From Pseudomonas sp. JQ170C (GTDB lineage: Bacteria; Pseudomonadota; Gammaproteobacteria; Pseudomonadales; Pseudomonadaceae), in contig NZ_CP141608.1 of the NCBI RefSeq assembly GCF_035581345.1, forward strand, positions 3,812,501 through 3,876,500: 64,000 nt of DNA, written 5' to 3'. Positions within the stretch are counted from its first letter, which is position 1. Every line of letters starts with the position of its first letter. A program made the translations under genes and the position numbers. The notes below the pieces were generated by a model. The model was not told the DNA's origin and did not search any database. It was given only the letters and a program-made list of their open reading frames with translations. This document shows positions 53,903 to 62,239 of the stretch, one piece after another.

Positions 53903-54949
53903 ATGAACACACCGTTACGCGGTACACCTCGCGCCTTGCGCCTGGCAGCCATCGGTGTCGGGCTGGCGGCCCTCGGCGCAGCCTTTGCCTACGCTGCCGG
54001 CTGGATCGGCGCCGAGCGCCTGACCCCGCAACACATCATCGACACCTTTGAAGCCCAGGGTGGCCACTTCCCTGGCTACCGAAAAAACCACGCCAAGGGC
54101 CTGTGCGTCAGTGGCTACTTCCAAAGCAGCGGCCTGGCCGAACCGCTGTCCCGCGCCCGGGTGTTCAGCCAGGCAAAGGTGCCGGTGATCGGGCGCTTCG
54201 CCATCGGCGGCAGCAACCCCTACAGCCCCGACACCAGCGTGCCCGTGCGCAGCCTGGCGCTGCAGTTCAGCAGTGATGACGGCCAGCAGTGGCGCACCGG
54301 CATGAACACCCCGCCGGTGCTGCCGGTGAATACACCCGAAGCCTTCTACCAGCAAATCCTCTCCATGAAGCCCGACCCGGCCACCGGCAAACCGGACCCG
54401 GCGCGGATCCAGGCATTCTTTGCCGCTCACCCGGAAAGCGCGGCCTTTCGCCAATGGGCCAAGGACTACAAGGCACCCGACAGCTTCGCCAACTCCAGCT
54501 ACAACAGCATCAATGCCTTTGCCTTGGTCAACGGCGGCGGCACGCGTCAGTTCGTACGCTGGAGCCTGATACCGCAAACGCCGTTCGCAGCCCTGCAAAC
54601 CCCGATCGACGACCGCGATTATCTGCAGCACGACCTGCACCAGCGCCTGAGCGAAGGCGCGTTGCGCTGGACCTTGCGCCTGACCCTGGCCGAACCTGGC
54701 GATGCGGTCGATGACCCGTCGCAGCCGTGGCCGGCCCAACGCCGCAGCATCGATGCGGGCACCCTGGTGATCGAACAGGTGGACGGCCCCGAGCAAGGCG
54801 CCTGCCGCGACCTCAACTTCGACCCACTGATCCTGCCCTCGGGCATCGAGCCCTCGGACGACCCGATCCTCGCGGCGCGCTCGGCCGCCTATGCCGTGTC
54901 GTTCAACCGTCGCAGTCGGGAAGCCGGCCACCAGGAAACCCAACCATGA
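53903..54949 (+). CDS. Exported catalase-family peroxidase (SrpA-like)
   Basis: 348 residues from ATG 53903; a TTG at 53885 would add six. An N-terminal membrane/signal segment (LAAIGVGLAALGAAFAYAAGWIGA) precedes a shortened catalase fold: the distal His is in GGHFPGYRKNHAKGLCVSGYF, the Asn/Ser region is in VIGRFAIGGSNPYSPD, and VRSLALQFSSDDGQQWRTGMN and FRQWAKDYKAPDSFANSSYNSINAF follow. Members of this class are heme peroxidases acting in the periplasm. The gene overlaps the cytochrome b561 gene (ATGA). Confidence 0.9.
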   Translation: MNTPLRGTPRALRLAAIGVGLAALGAAFAYAAGWIGAERLTPQHIIDTFEAQGGHFPGYRKNHAKGLCVSGYFQSSGLAEPLSRARVFSQAKVPVIGRFAIGGSNPYSPDTSVPVRSLALQFSSDDGQQWRTGMNTPPVLPVNTPEAFYQQILSMKPDPATGKPDPARIQAFFAAHPESAAFRQWAKDYKAPDSFANSSYNSINAFALVNGGGTRQFVRWSLIPQTPFAALQTPIDDRDYLQHDLHQRLSEGALRWTLRLTLAEPGDAVDDPSQPWPAQRRSIDAGTLVIEQVDGPEQGACRDLNFDPLILPSGIEPSDDPILAARSAAYAVSFNRRSREAGHQETQP

Positions 54950-55488
54950 ACACCTCCTCCCCCGCTGCGTTTCACCCCCTGGCAAGGCTGCTGCACTGGC
55001 TGATGGCGCTGCTGATCCTGGCGATGTTGTTCGTCGGGGTGAGCATGGTCGTCGACCTGTCACCCCGCCACACCGTGCTGATCAGCCTGCACAAAGCCAT
55101 CGGCCTGGCCTTGCTGGTGCTGGTCGTGGTCCGCATTGCCATGCGCCTGACCCTGTCCCACCCACCGCTGCCCAGCGATCTGCCACCCTTGCAACGCCTG
55201 GCCGCCGGCGCCTCGCACCTGCTGTTGTACGCCCTGATGCTGGCCATGCCCCTGATCGGTTGGGGCATGCTGTCGGCCGGTGGCTACCCCCTGCCGCTGC
55301 ACCTGCCGGCCCTGGTGCCGCATGACCTGCAGCTGTATGCCGTGTTGCGCCGGGCCCATGGCTGGCTGGCCTATGTGCTGTTCGCCACGGTGCTGGTGCA
55401 TCTGGGCGCGGCCTTGATCCACGCCCTGATACGACGCGACGGCGTCATGCGCAGCATGTGGCCCGGGCCGGTGCGACGCGATCAATGA
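54946..55488 (+). CDS. Cytochrome b561
   Basis: 180 residues with four helices. Paired histidines occur in ARLLHWLMALLIL, VLISLHKAIGLALLVLVVVRI, AAGASHLLLYALMLAMPLIGW and RRAHGWLAYVLFATVLVHLGAAL, ligating two b hemes. It overlaps the catalase-like gene and should feed it electrons from the quinol pool, making a respiratory-type peroxide-reducing pair under control of the divergent ECF sigma. Confidence 0.92.
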   Translation: MNTSSPAAFHPLARLLHWLMALLILAMLFVGVSMVVDLSPRHTVLISLHKAIGLALLVLVVVRIAMRLTLSHPPLPSDLPPLQRLAAGASHLLLYALMLAMPLIGWGMLSAGGYPLPLHLPALVPHDLQLYAVLRRAHGWLAYVLFATVLVHLGAALIHALIRRDGVMRSMWPGPVRRDQ

Positions 55489-55564
55489 CCTGGCCATGGC
55501 CGGTATTGTCGGCCGGCCTTTTGCGGCACAATGCCCGGCCCGCCTTCACTGCCTTGGATAGCCC

Positions 55565-56785
55565 ATGAACGCCGCACAGGACCCTGCCCAACCCGACACC
55601 ACCCAGGCCACCTTCGACCTGCGCCCGCTGTTGATCGCCAACATGGCCTGCACCATGGCGATGATGGCGTTCGTCGCACTGATCGGACCCATCGCGCGCA
55701 CGTTGGGGCTGGCCACCTGGCAGGCGGGGGCCGCGGTCACAGTGGCGGGGGTGATCTGGATGCTGTTGGCCAGGCCCTGGGGCCAGGCCAGCGACCGCCT
55801 GGGCCGACGCCGTGTGCTGCTGCTCGGCACGGCCGGTTTCACCGTCGCCTACTGGGCCTTGTGCCTGTTTATCGACACCGCCCTGCAGGTGCTGCCCAGT
55901 GCCGCGCTGGCCTTCGCCGGCCTGGTGATCGGCCGCGGCCTGATCGGCGCGTTCTATGCCGCCCTGCCGGTGGCGGGCGCGGCGCTGATTGCCGACAACA
56001 TTGCCCCGCAGTACCGCGCCCGGACCCTGGCGACGCTGGGTGCGGCCAACGCCGTGGGCCTGGTGATCGGCCCGGCCCTGGCGGCGCTGCTGGCCCGCCA
56101 CAGCCTGAGCCTGCCGTTCTATGCCATGGCGATCCTGCCGATGCTGGCGTTCCTGGTGTTGCTGCTCAAGCTCAAGCGCCAGGAACTGCACCTCAAGCAA
56201 CCCCCGCGCCCGGTACGCCTGACCGACCCGCGCCTGCGCCGACCATTGCTGGTGGCCTTCGTGGCCATGGTCAGTGTGTCGGTGGCGCAGATTACCGTCG
56301 GCTTCTTTGCCCTCGATCGCCTGGGGATGGGCCCGGCAGAAGCGGCGCAAACGGCCGGCATTGCCCTGACCATGGTCGGCGTGGGGTTGATCGTGGCGCA
56401 ATTGCTGGTGCGCAAGCTGCAGTGGCCACCCCTGCGGATGATCGCCGTCGGCGCCAGCATCTGCGCCGTGGGCTTTGCCACCGCCGCCTTTGCCACCAGC
56501 GCGACCCTGTTGTCGGCGTGCTTTTTTGTTTCGGCCTGCGGCATGGGCTGGGTGTTCCCGGCGTTTTCGGCCCTGGCGGCCAATGCCATGGACGCCTCCG
56601 AGCAGGGTGCCACAGCCGGCTCCATCGGGGCTGCGCAAGGCCTGGGCGTGGTGGTCGGGCCACTGGCCGGTACCCTGATCTATGCCGTGGATCCCCGCCT
56701 GCCGTACCTGATCGTTGCCGCCATGCTGCTGTTGATCGGCCTGTGGCCGCAGCCGCGCCCGGCATCCGTACAAGCGGACCGCTAA
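55565..56785 (+). CDS. MFS transporter (DHA1-type efflux)
   Basis: 406 residues, 12 membrane helices. Motif A is WGQASDRLGRRRVLLLG, motif B is VIGRGLIGAFYAALPVAGAALIAD and motif C is GAANAVGLVIGPALAALLA. These are proton-antiport drug/metabolite exporters. The substrate is unknown. It ends 56 nt before the XRE-cupin regulator on the same strand, so transcription may continue into it or the regulator may have its own promoter in that gap. Confidence 0.9.
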   Translation: MNAAQDPAQPDTTQATFDLRPLLIANMACTMAMMAFVALIGPIARTLGLATWQAGAAVTVAGVIWMLLARPWGQASDRLGRRRVLLLGTAGFTVAYWALCLFIDTALQVLPSAALAFAGLVIGRGLIGAFYAALPVAGAALIADNIAPQYRARTLATLGAANAVGLVIGPALAALLARHSLSLPFYAMAILPMLAFLVLLLKLKRQELHLKQPPRPVRLTDPRLRRPLLVAFVAMVSVSVAQITVGFFALDRLGMGPAEAAQTAGIALTMVGVGLIVAQLLVRKLQWPPLRMIAVGASICAVGFATAAFATSATLLSACFFVSACGMGWVFPAFSALAANAMDASEQGATAGSIGAAQGLGVVVGPLAGTLIYAVDPRLPYLIVAAMLLLIGLWPQPRPASVQADR

Positions 56786-56841
56786 TACCTGACGGAATGT
56801 GCTTTAATGCTCCGCCCAAAATTTCAACTTATAAGGCGGCT

Positions 56842-57390
56842 ATGGACACGGGGACACGACTCAAACTGGTGCGTGAACGCAACAAACTCTCCCAGCGGGA
56901 GCTGGCCCGTCGCAGCGGGTTGACCAACTCGACGATTTCCCAGATCGAGCAGAACCGCGTCAGCCCTTCGGTCAGCTCCCTGAAAAAACTGCTCGAAGGC
57001 ATTCCCATGTCCCTGGCAGAGTTCTTCAGCTTCGACGAGCCGCCACGCGAGGAACGTTTCGTCTTCCGCTCCACCGAACAGCCTGACCTTGGCAACAGCG
57101 GCCTGCGCCTGCTGCTGGTCGGGGCCAGCGTCGAGGGCCGGCAGATGCGCATGCTGCGCGAACTTTACGCCCCCGGTGCAGATTCCGGCGATGAGCCGAT
57201 CGTGCATGCCGAAGGTGAAGAGTGCGGCCTGGTGACCCGTGGCACCATCGAACTGCGAGTCGATGGCCAGGTCAGTATTCTCAACTCCGGTGACGGCTAC
57301 TACTTCCCCACCACCCTGCCCCACAGCTTCAAGAACATCGGCCCCGACGAGGCCGAAATCATCAGCGCCAACACCCCGGCGAACTTCTGA
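56842..57390 (+). CDS. XRE-cupin transcriptional regulator (PuuR/PauR-like)
   Basis: 182 residues from ATG 56842 behind AAGGCGG; the frame runs on far upstream but only out of the MFS shadow. An XRE helix-turn-helix (RLKLVRERNKLSQRELARRSGLTNSTISQIEQNRVSPSVSSL) is joined to a cupin_2 domain (HAEGEECGLVTRGTIELRVDGQVSILNSGDGYYFPTTLPHSFKNIG). This is the architecture of PuuR/PauR, repressors of polyamine catabolism. A link with the acetylpolyamine amidohydrolase-like gene 5 kb away is possible but unproven. Confidence 0.92.
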   Translation: MDTGTRLKLVRERNKLSQRELARRSGLTNSTISQIEQNRVSPSVSSLKKLLEGIPMSLAEFFSFDEPPREERFVFRSTEQPDLGNSGLRLLLVGASVEGRQMRMLRELYAPGADSGDEPIVHAEGEECGLVTRGTIELRVDGQVSILNSGDGYYFPTTLPHSFKNIGPDEAEIISANTPANF

Positions 57391-57432
57391 CAGACAGGCG
57401 GCTCTTGCACCGACGTTGTGGGAGCTGGCCCG

Positions 57433-57993
57433 TTACATCGGCGCGCGGGGCGCGCCCGCCTCTGCGCCCAGCAATTGCTGGATGACCTGCTCCTGCTGCT
57501 CGTACGCGCCTTCGCCGAAATGCACAAAGCGCACCTGGCCCTGCTTGTCGACAAAGTAATGCGCCGGCCAGAACTGGTTGGAAAAGGCATTCCAGATCGC
57601 ATAGCGGTTGTCGATGGCCACCGGGTACTCGATGCCCAGCTTCGCCACCTGCTCACGCACATTGTCGATGTCGTTTTCATAGTCGTACTCGGGCGTATGC
57701 ACGCCGATCACCACCAGGCCCTGGTCGGCGTAGCGCTTGGCCCAGCCATTGACGTACGGCAGGCTGCGGCGGCAGTTGATGCAGTCGTAGGTCCAGAAGT
57801 CCACCAGCACCACTTTGCCCTTGAGCGCTTCGCGGTCCAGAGGCGATGAATTGAGCCACTGTACCGCGCCGCTCAAGGGCGGCATCGGCCCCAGGCTGTC
57901 CAGCTGCGAACTGCCGGCGAACAAACGCCCGCCCAACGCCGCCAGGGCAGTGACCAGCACAAAGGCAATGCCCAGGGTTGTCTTCAATCGCAT
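57433..57993 (-). CDS. Thioredoxin-like (TlpA/DipZ-type) periplasmic protein
   Basis: 186 residues: N-terminal membrane anchor or signal (LGIAFVLVTALAALGGRLFA), then a redoxin domain with VVLVDFWTYDCINCRRSLPYV, active site CINC, and the DipZ-like stretch VIGVHTPEYDYENDIDNV. It is probably a periplasmic disulfide reductase. GGGAG precedes ATG 57993. It follows the DUF2790 gene by 23 nt on the same strand, implying a two-gene operon. Confidence 0.9.
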   Translation of the reverse strand: MRLKTTLGIAFVLVTALAALGGRLFAGSSQLDSLGPMPPLSGAVQWLNSSPLDREALKGKVVLVDFWTYDCINCRRSLPYVNGWAKRYADQGLVVIGVHTPEYDYENDIDNVREQVAKLGIEYPVAIDNRYAIWNAFSNQFWPAHYFVDKQGQVRFVHFGEGAYEQQEQVIQQLLGAEAGAPRAPM

Positions 57994-58016
57994 CGAGAGT
58001 CACTCCCTGTGAAGGC

Positions 58017-58283
58017 TCAGCCGCCTTCGTGGCAGCCATTGGTGGCGTAGGTCTGGTACTGCACGCTGCGTGACTGGCCATGGGAGTCCAGGTAGTCCAT
58101 CTGCGCGGTCGTCACGCCACAGCCACGCGTGCTGTCTTCGTGCACCGCCAGGACTTTCTGCACATCCAACTGCTGCCCGTAATGGTAGCGCTGTACCGGC
58201 ACGCTGCTATCGGCAAAGGCACTGAGGGCACCCAGGCCCAGGGTGGCGAGCAGGCCGATGCGCACCAAATTCTTGAAAGTCAT
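58017..58283 (-). CDS. DUF2790 small secreted protein (second copy)
   Basis: 88 residues from ATG 58283 (GGGAG upstream). Signal peptide (RIGLLATLGLGALSAFA), then the DUF2790 pattern VQRYHYGQQLDVQKVLAV, GCGVTTAQMDYLDSHGQSRSVQYQTYATNGC with two cysteines. It is divergent from a two-component system and upstream of a thioredoxin-like gene, so it may be a target of that system; this is inference from position. Confidence 0.87.
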   Translation of the reverse strand: MTFKNLVRIGLLATLGLGALSAFADSSVPVQRYHYGQQLDVQKVLAVHEDSTRGCGVTTAQMDYLDSHGQSRSVQYQTYATNGCHEGG

Positions 58284-58507
58284 GTCGAGTCTCCCGGGTG
58301 AAGGATTCACCGTTTGCCGGGGAGGAAGTGCCCGCCCCGTTGAGACCTATTTGAGGCGCGCAAGGTATCGCCGATGTGTCTGGAAATGCCTGGATTGCTT
58401 CACCAGGTATCTGTGGCCATAGCGGATACACTGCAATACAAACCCCGGCAGGCAGGCGCCGCGGGGCTCGATACACTGGCGCCAGAACGCTTGAACAGGA
58501 GCCCGGC

Positions 58508-59248
58508 ATGGACCATGTCGATCACGTACTGGTCGTCGATGACGACCGCGAAATCAGGGAATTGGTTGGCAATTACCTGAAGAAAAACGGCCTGCGCACC
58601 AGCATCGTCGCCGATGGCCGGCAAATGCGTGCCTTCCTCGAAGCCAATGTGGTCGACCTGATCGTCCTCGACATCATGATGCCCGGCGAAGACGGCCTGC
58701 AGCTGTGCCGCGAACTGCGCGCCGGCCGGCACAAAGCCACGCCGGTGTTGATGTTGACCGCACGCGGCGATGAAACCGACCGTATCGTCGGCCTGGAAAT
58801 GGGCGCCGACGACTACCTCAGCAAACCCTTCTCGGCCCGCGAGCTGCTGGCGCGGATCAACGCGGTACTGCGTCGCACGCGGATGCTCCCGCCGAACCTG
58901 AGCATCAGCGAAAACAGCCGGCTGATCGGTTTCGGTCATTGGCGCCTGGACACCACTGCCCGCCACTTGCTCGATGCCGACGGCACCCTGGTGGCCCTGA
59001 GCGGTGCCGAATACCGGTTGCTGCGGGTTTTCCTCGACCATCCGCAACGGGTGCTCAGCCGTGAGCAATTACTCAACCTCACCCAAGGCCGCGAGGCGGA
59101 CGTGTTCGACCGCTCCATCGACCTGCTGGTCAGCCGCCTGCGCCAACGCTTGCAGGACGACGCCCGCGAACCGGCCTATATCAAGACGGTACGCAGCGAG
59201 GGCTACGTGTTCTCGCTGGCGGTGCAACACGTCGAGGCCCAGCCATGA
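58508..59248 (+). CDS. OmpR-family response regulator
   Basis: 246 residues from ATG 58508 with AGGAG upstream. Receiver domain: acidic pocket VDDDRE, phospho-acceptor D55 (LIVLDIMMPGEDG), K106 (YLSKPFSARELL). The C-terminal winged helix shows SGAEYRLLRVFLDHPQRVLSREQLL and RSIDLLVSRLRQRLQDD. It resembles the OmpR branch. The histidine kinase gene overlaps by 4 nt. The 224-base upstream region is shared with the divergent DUF2790 gene. Confidence 0.94.
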   Translation: MDHVDHVLVVDDDREIRELVGNYLKKNGLRTSIVADGRQMRAFLEANVVDLIVLDIMMPGEDGLQLCRELRAGRHKATPVLMLTARGDETDRIVGLEMGADDYLSKPFSARELLARINAVLRRTRMLPPNLSISENSRLIGFGHWRLDTTARHLLDADGTLVALSGAEYRLLRVFLDHPQRVLSREQLLNLTQGREADVFDRSIDLLVSRLRQRLQDDAREPAYIKTVRSEGYVFSLAVQHVEAQP

Positions 59249-60552
59249 GCGCGCCTCTGCGCTGGCCGCACACCCTGGCCTCGCGCCTGGCGCTGATCTT
59301 TTTCACCGGGCTGGTGCTGGCCTACGGGCTGTCGTTCAGCTTCCAGTTCTACGAGCGCTATGTCAGCGCACGCTCGATGATGCTGGGCAACCTGGAGCTC
59401 GACGTATCGACCTCGGTGGCCATCCTCGAGCGCCTGCCGGCGGCGGAACGCGAAGCCTGGCTGCCGCGCCTGGAGCGGCGCAACTACCGCTATCTGCTTG
59501 ATGGCGGTGAACCGGGCCAGCCGCTGGAGTTGAACGATGCGCCGATGGCCGCGCAGTCCATCGACAAAGCCATCGGCAGTCACTACGCCCTCGACTACCA
59601 GAACATACCCGGCCCGCGCCCACACTTTCAGGTTCACCTGCGCCTGGCCGACGGTGAACCGCTGACCGTCGATGTCACCCCGACCACGGTGCCTCTGTCG
59701 ACCTGGTTGCCGGTGGTGCTGGTGATTCAGCTGATGGTGCTGCTGTTGTGTACCTGGCTTGCCGTCAAGACCGCCATCGGCCCGCTGACCCGCCTGGCCA
59801 GGGCGGTGGACAGCCTCGACCCCAACGCGCCCGGCCCACGCCTGGAAGAGCGCGGGCCGCGAGAGGTGCAGTACGCAGCCGTGGCGTTCAACTCATTGCA
59901 GGCGCGCATAGCCGCGTACCTCAAGGAGCGCATGCAACTGCTGGCCGCGATTTCCCACGACCTGCAAACCCCAATCACGCGCATGAAGCTGCGGGTCGAA
60001 GTGATGGACCCCTCCCTTGAGAAAGACAAACTGTGGAGCGACCTGGAAGCCATGGAGCACCTGGTACGCGAGGGCGTGGCCTATGCCCGCAGCATCGACG
60101 GCAGCACCGAAGCCCGCTGTCGGGTCAACCTGGATGCCTTGCTCGACAGCCTGGTGCTCGACTACCAGGACAGCGGCCAGCACGTCACCTTGGGAGCAAC
60201 CACCGGCGCGGTGATCGACACCCGTCCCCATGCCTTGCGCCGGGTGCTGGCCAACCTGATCGACAATGCCCTGAAATTCGCAGGTGCTGCGCAACTGGAG
60301 GTGCTGACGGGTAGCGATAACAGCTCGCTGATCCGGGTACTGGACAACGGCCCCGGTATTCCCGCCGATGAGCTGGATGAAGTGCTCAAGCCCTTCTACC
60401 GCGTCGAAGGCTCGCGCAACCGCAGCACCGGCGGCACCGGCCTGGGCCTGGCGATCGCCCAGCAATTGACCCAGGCCATCGGCGGCACCCTGACCTTGAG
60501 CAACCGACCGGGTGGCGGTCTGTGCGCGCAGGTGGACCTGCCTTCGTCGTAG
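59245..60552 (+). CDS. Sensor histidine kinase (EnvZ-like)
   Basis: 435 residues. Two membrane helices (about residues 14-33 and 156-175) flank a periplasmic sensor of some 120 residues, then HAMP, HisKA with phospho-acceptor H238 (AAISHDLQTPITRMKLRVE), and HATPase_c with N box (RRVLANLIDNALKFAG), D-x-G (VLDNGPGIPADEL) and GTGLGLAI. All catalytic boxes are intact. It phosphorylates the regulator encoded immediately upstream. The signal is unknown. Confidence 0.94.
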   Translation: MSAPLRWPHTLASRLALIFFTGLVLAYGLSFSFQFYERYVSARSMMLGNLELDVSTSVAILERLPAAEREAWLPRLERRNYRYLLDGGEPGQPLELNDAPMAAQSIDKAIGSHYALDYQNIPGPRPHFQVHLRLADGEPLTVDVTPTTVPLSTWLPVVLVIQLMVLLLCTWLAVKTAIGPLTRLARAVDSLDPNAPGPRLEERGPREVQYAAVAFNSLQARIAAYLKERMQLLAAISHDLQTPITRMKLRVEVMDPSLEKDKLWSDLEAMEHLVREGVAYARSIDGSTEARCRVNLDALLDSLVLDYQDSGQHVTLGATTGAVIDTRPHALRRVLANLIDNALKFAGAAQLEVLTGSDNSSLIRVLDNGPGIPADELDEVLKPFYRVEGSRNRSTGGTGLGLAIAQQLTQAIGGTLTLSNRPGGGLCAQVDLPSS

Positions 60553-60580
60553 CCGCCGGCGAACGAGGCTACGAACGACG

Positions 60581-60968
60581 GTAGGAGCGGGCTTGCCCCG
60601 CGATCAATGGTTCAGACAACACCTGTTTTGCGGGCTGTACCGGCGCCTCGCGGGGCAAGCCCGCTCCTACATAGAACCACGACCGCTTCGCGGCCGATCG
60701 CAGGCTGGCGCCAGCGGCTACGGGGCCTGTGGGAGCGGGCTTGCCCCGCGATCAATGGTTTAGACAACACCTGTTTTGCAGGCTGTACCGGCCTCTCGCG
60801 GGGCAAGCCCGCTCCTACATAGAACCACGACCGCTTCGCGGCCGATCGCAGGCTGGCGCCAGCGGCTACGGGGCCTGTGGGAGAGGGCTTGCCCCGCGAT
60901 CAATAGCTCAGACCACAGCCATTTTGCTGGCGGTGCCGGCCTCTCGCGGGGCAAGCCCGCTCCTACCT
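60581..60968. repeat. Tandem array of three 148-bp REP-pair units
   Basis: Units start at 60581, 60729 and 60877 (period 148). Each holds a REP, the GATCAATGGTTCAGACAACA-type linker, an inverted REP, and (in the first two) the CGCGGCCGATCGCAGGCTGG module. The third unit lacks the last module. The gap between the kinase and cupin genes (60553-60981) holds nothing else. ORFs here are repeat translations. Confidence 0.9.
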
Positions 60969-60981
60969 GGCCGTGGGTGTA

Positions 60982-61386
60982 TCACTGTGCTGGCAACACC
61001 GCCGCCTTGTTCACGTCCTTGAGCAGGAACACCACGAATTTCGCCGGTTTGCTCTGGCTGGCATTGCGCCCCACTGTGTGGATGTCGGCCGGGCCTTCAT
61101 GGAAGCTCTGCCCCGGCATGAGGGTGACTTCCTTGCCCCCCTTCACGCCCATCACCACAGACCCCTCCAGCACATAGACAAACCCGTGGGCATCGTGGCG
61201 ATGCACAGGGTCGGCGCCGCCTGGCGGGTACTCGACCTCCAGGATCAACACTTCCTTGCCGGGGTACTCGGGCAGCGCCTGGGTCATCACCGGTTTGACG
61301 CTCGGAGGTGGCGCACTGGAGGGCTGGGCGTGAACGGCCATGGCGGCCGTCAAGGGTACAAGCATGAACAAAGACTGGATGCGCAT
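60982..61386 (-). CDS. Secreted cupin-domain protein
   Basis: 134 residues: signal peptide (FMLVPLTAAMAVHAQ) and a single cupin_2 barrel with metal-site residues in DPVHRHDAHGFVYVLEGSVVMGV and PGQSFHEGPADIHTVGRNAS. The role of exported cupins of this type is not established. It ends 22 nt from the NmrA-type gene upstream and probably forms an operon with it. Confidence 0.9.
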   Translation of the reverse strand: MRIQSLFMLVPLTAAMAVHAQPSSAPPPSVKPVMTQALPEYPGKEVLILEVEYPPGGADPVHRHDAHGFVYVLEGSVVMGVKGGKEVTLMPGQSFHEGPADIHTVGRNASQSKPAKFVVFLLKDVNKAAVLPAQ

Positions 61387-61408
61387 GTCGCTCTCCTGGT
61401 CCTGTGTA

Positions 61409-62164
61409 TCAGTGTTGGACGGGGGTGGTTTTCAGCCAGGTCTGGAAGTGAATGGCGCCAAGGCGCGCATCGTCATCGGGCGTCAGCGAGCGGTCGTCGA
61501 TGGGGGCACCGAAATAGGTGGCCTGGGGGTCGGCGATGACTTCGCGAGGGTCCTGGTTGTATTGCAGGTAGGTGCGCACGAACTCCACCAAGGGCAAGCG
61601 CTCGGGACCGGCGACTTCCAGGGTGCGGTTGGCCGGGGCCTGCTCGGCGATGTCGGCCAGGGTCTGGGCTACGTCGGCCGAGGCCACCGGCTGCAGGGCG
61701 GCGTTGGTCAAGCGCACCTGGTTGCCTTCTGCACCGGAGTAAGCAATGCCCGCCATGAACTCGTAAAACTGCGTGGCACGCAGCAGGGTGTACGGCACCC
61801 CCGAGCGCTTGATCAGTTCTTCCTGGGCCATCTTGGCGCGAAAGTAACCGCTGTCGAGCATGCGTTCGGTACCCACCACCGACAACGCAATGTGATGGCC
61901 CACGCCAGCGGCCTTCTCGGCGGCAAACAGGTTACGCCCGCAGGTTTCAAAGAACGACAGCGCCGCGGCATCCTCGAACGACGGCGAGTTGGAGACATCG
62001 ACCACCACCTCGGCGCCCTGCAACGCCGGGCCCAGGCCTTCGCCGGTGAGGGCGTCGACGCCGGTTCTGGGGGAAGCGGCCAGCACAACGTGGCCCTTCG
62101 CCCGCAAGTTGTTGCACAGCTGGGTACCGATCAGACCGGTGCCCCCGATCACGACGACTTTCAT
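61409..62164 (-). CDS. NmrA-like NAD(P)-binding oxidoreductase/regulator
   Basis: 251 residues from ATG 62164 behind GGGAGGG. The N-terminal Rossmann motif is VVVIGGTGLIGTQLCNNLRAKGH, followed by DVVVDVSNSPSFEDAA-type strand, VGHHIALSVVGTERM, and YTLLRATQFYEFMAGI. Atypical SDRs of this class bind NAD(P) and either sense redox state or reduce small substrates. Pairing with a cupin gene suggests a small-molecule or stress function, otherwise unknown. Confidence 0.9.
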   Translation of the reverse strand: MKVVVIGGTGLIGTQLCNNLRAKGHVVLAASPRTGVDALTGEGLGPALQGAEVVVDVSNSPSFEDAAALSFFETCGRNLFAAEKAAGVGHHIALSVVGTERMLDSGYFRAKMAQEELIKRSGVPYTLLRATQFYEFMAGIAYSGAEGNQVRLTNAALQPVASADVAQTLADIAEQAPANRTLEVAGPERLPLVEFVRTYLQYNQDPREVIADPQATYFGAPIDDRSLTPDDDARLGAIHFQTWLKTTPVQH

Positions 62165-62239
62165 GGCCGACCCTCCCACGGTTGGGTGATAGCAACCCTT
62201 CATCGTAGTCCGTCGTACAACCGCAAGCGTGAGAGCGGA

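Noticed and set aside
55531..57390. 619-residue fusion of an MFS-like region with the XRE-cupin regulator
   Set aside because: The first 437 residues are the out-of-frame shadow of the MFS gene at 55565-56785. The regulator starts at ATG 56842 with its own AAGGCGG.
60581..60968. CRISPR array or attachment site
   Set aside because: The 148-bp units are REP pairs and are nearly identical throughout, including the inter-REP linker.
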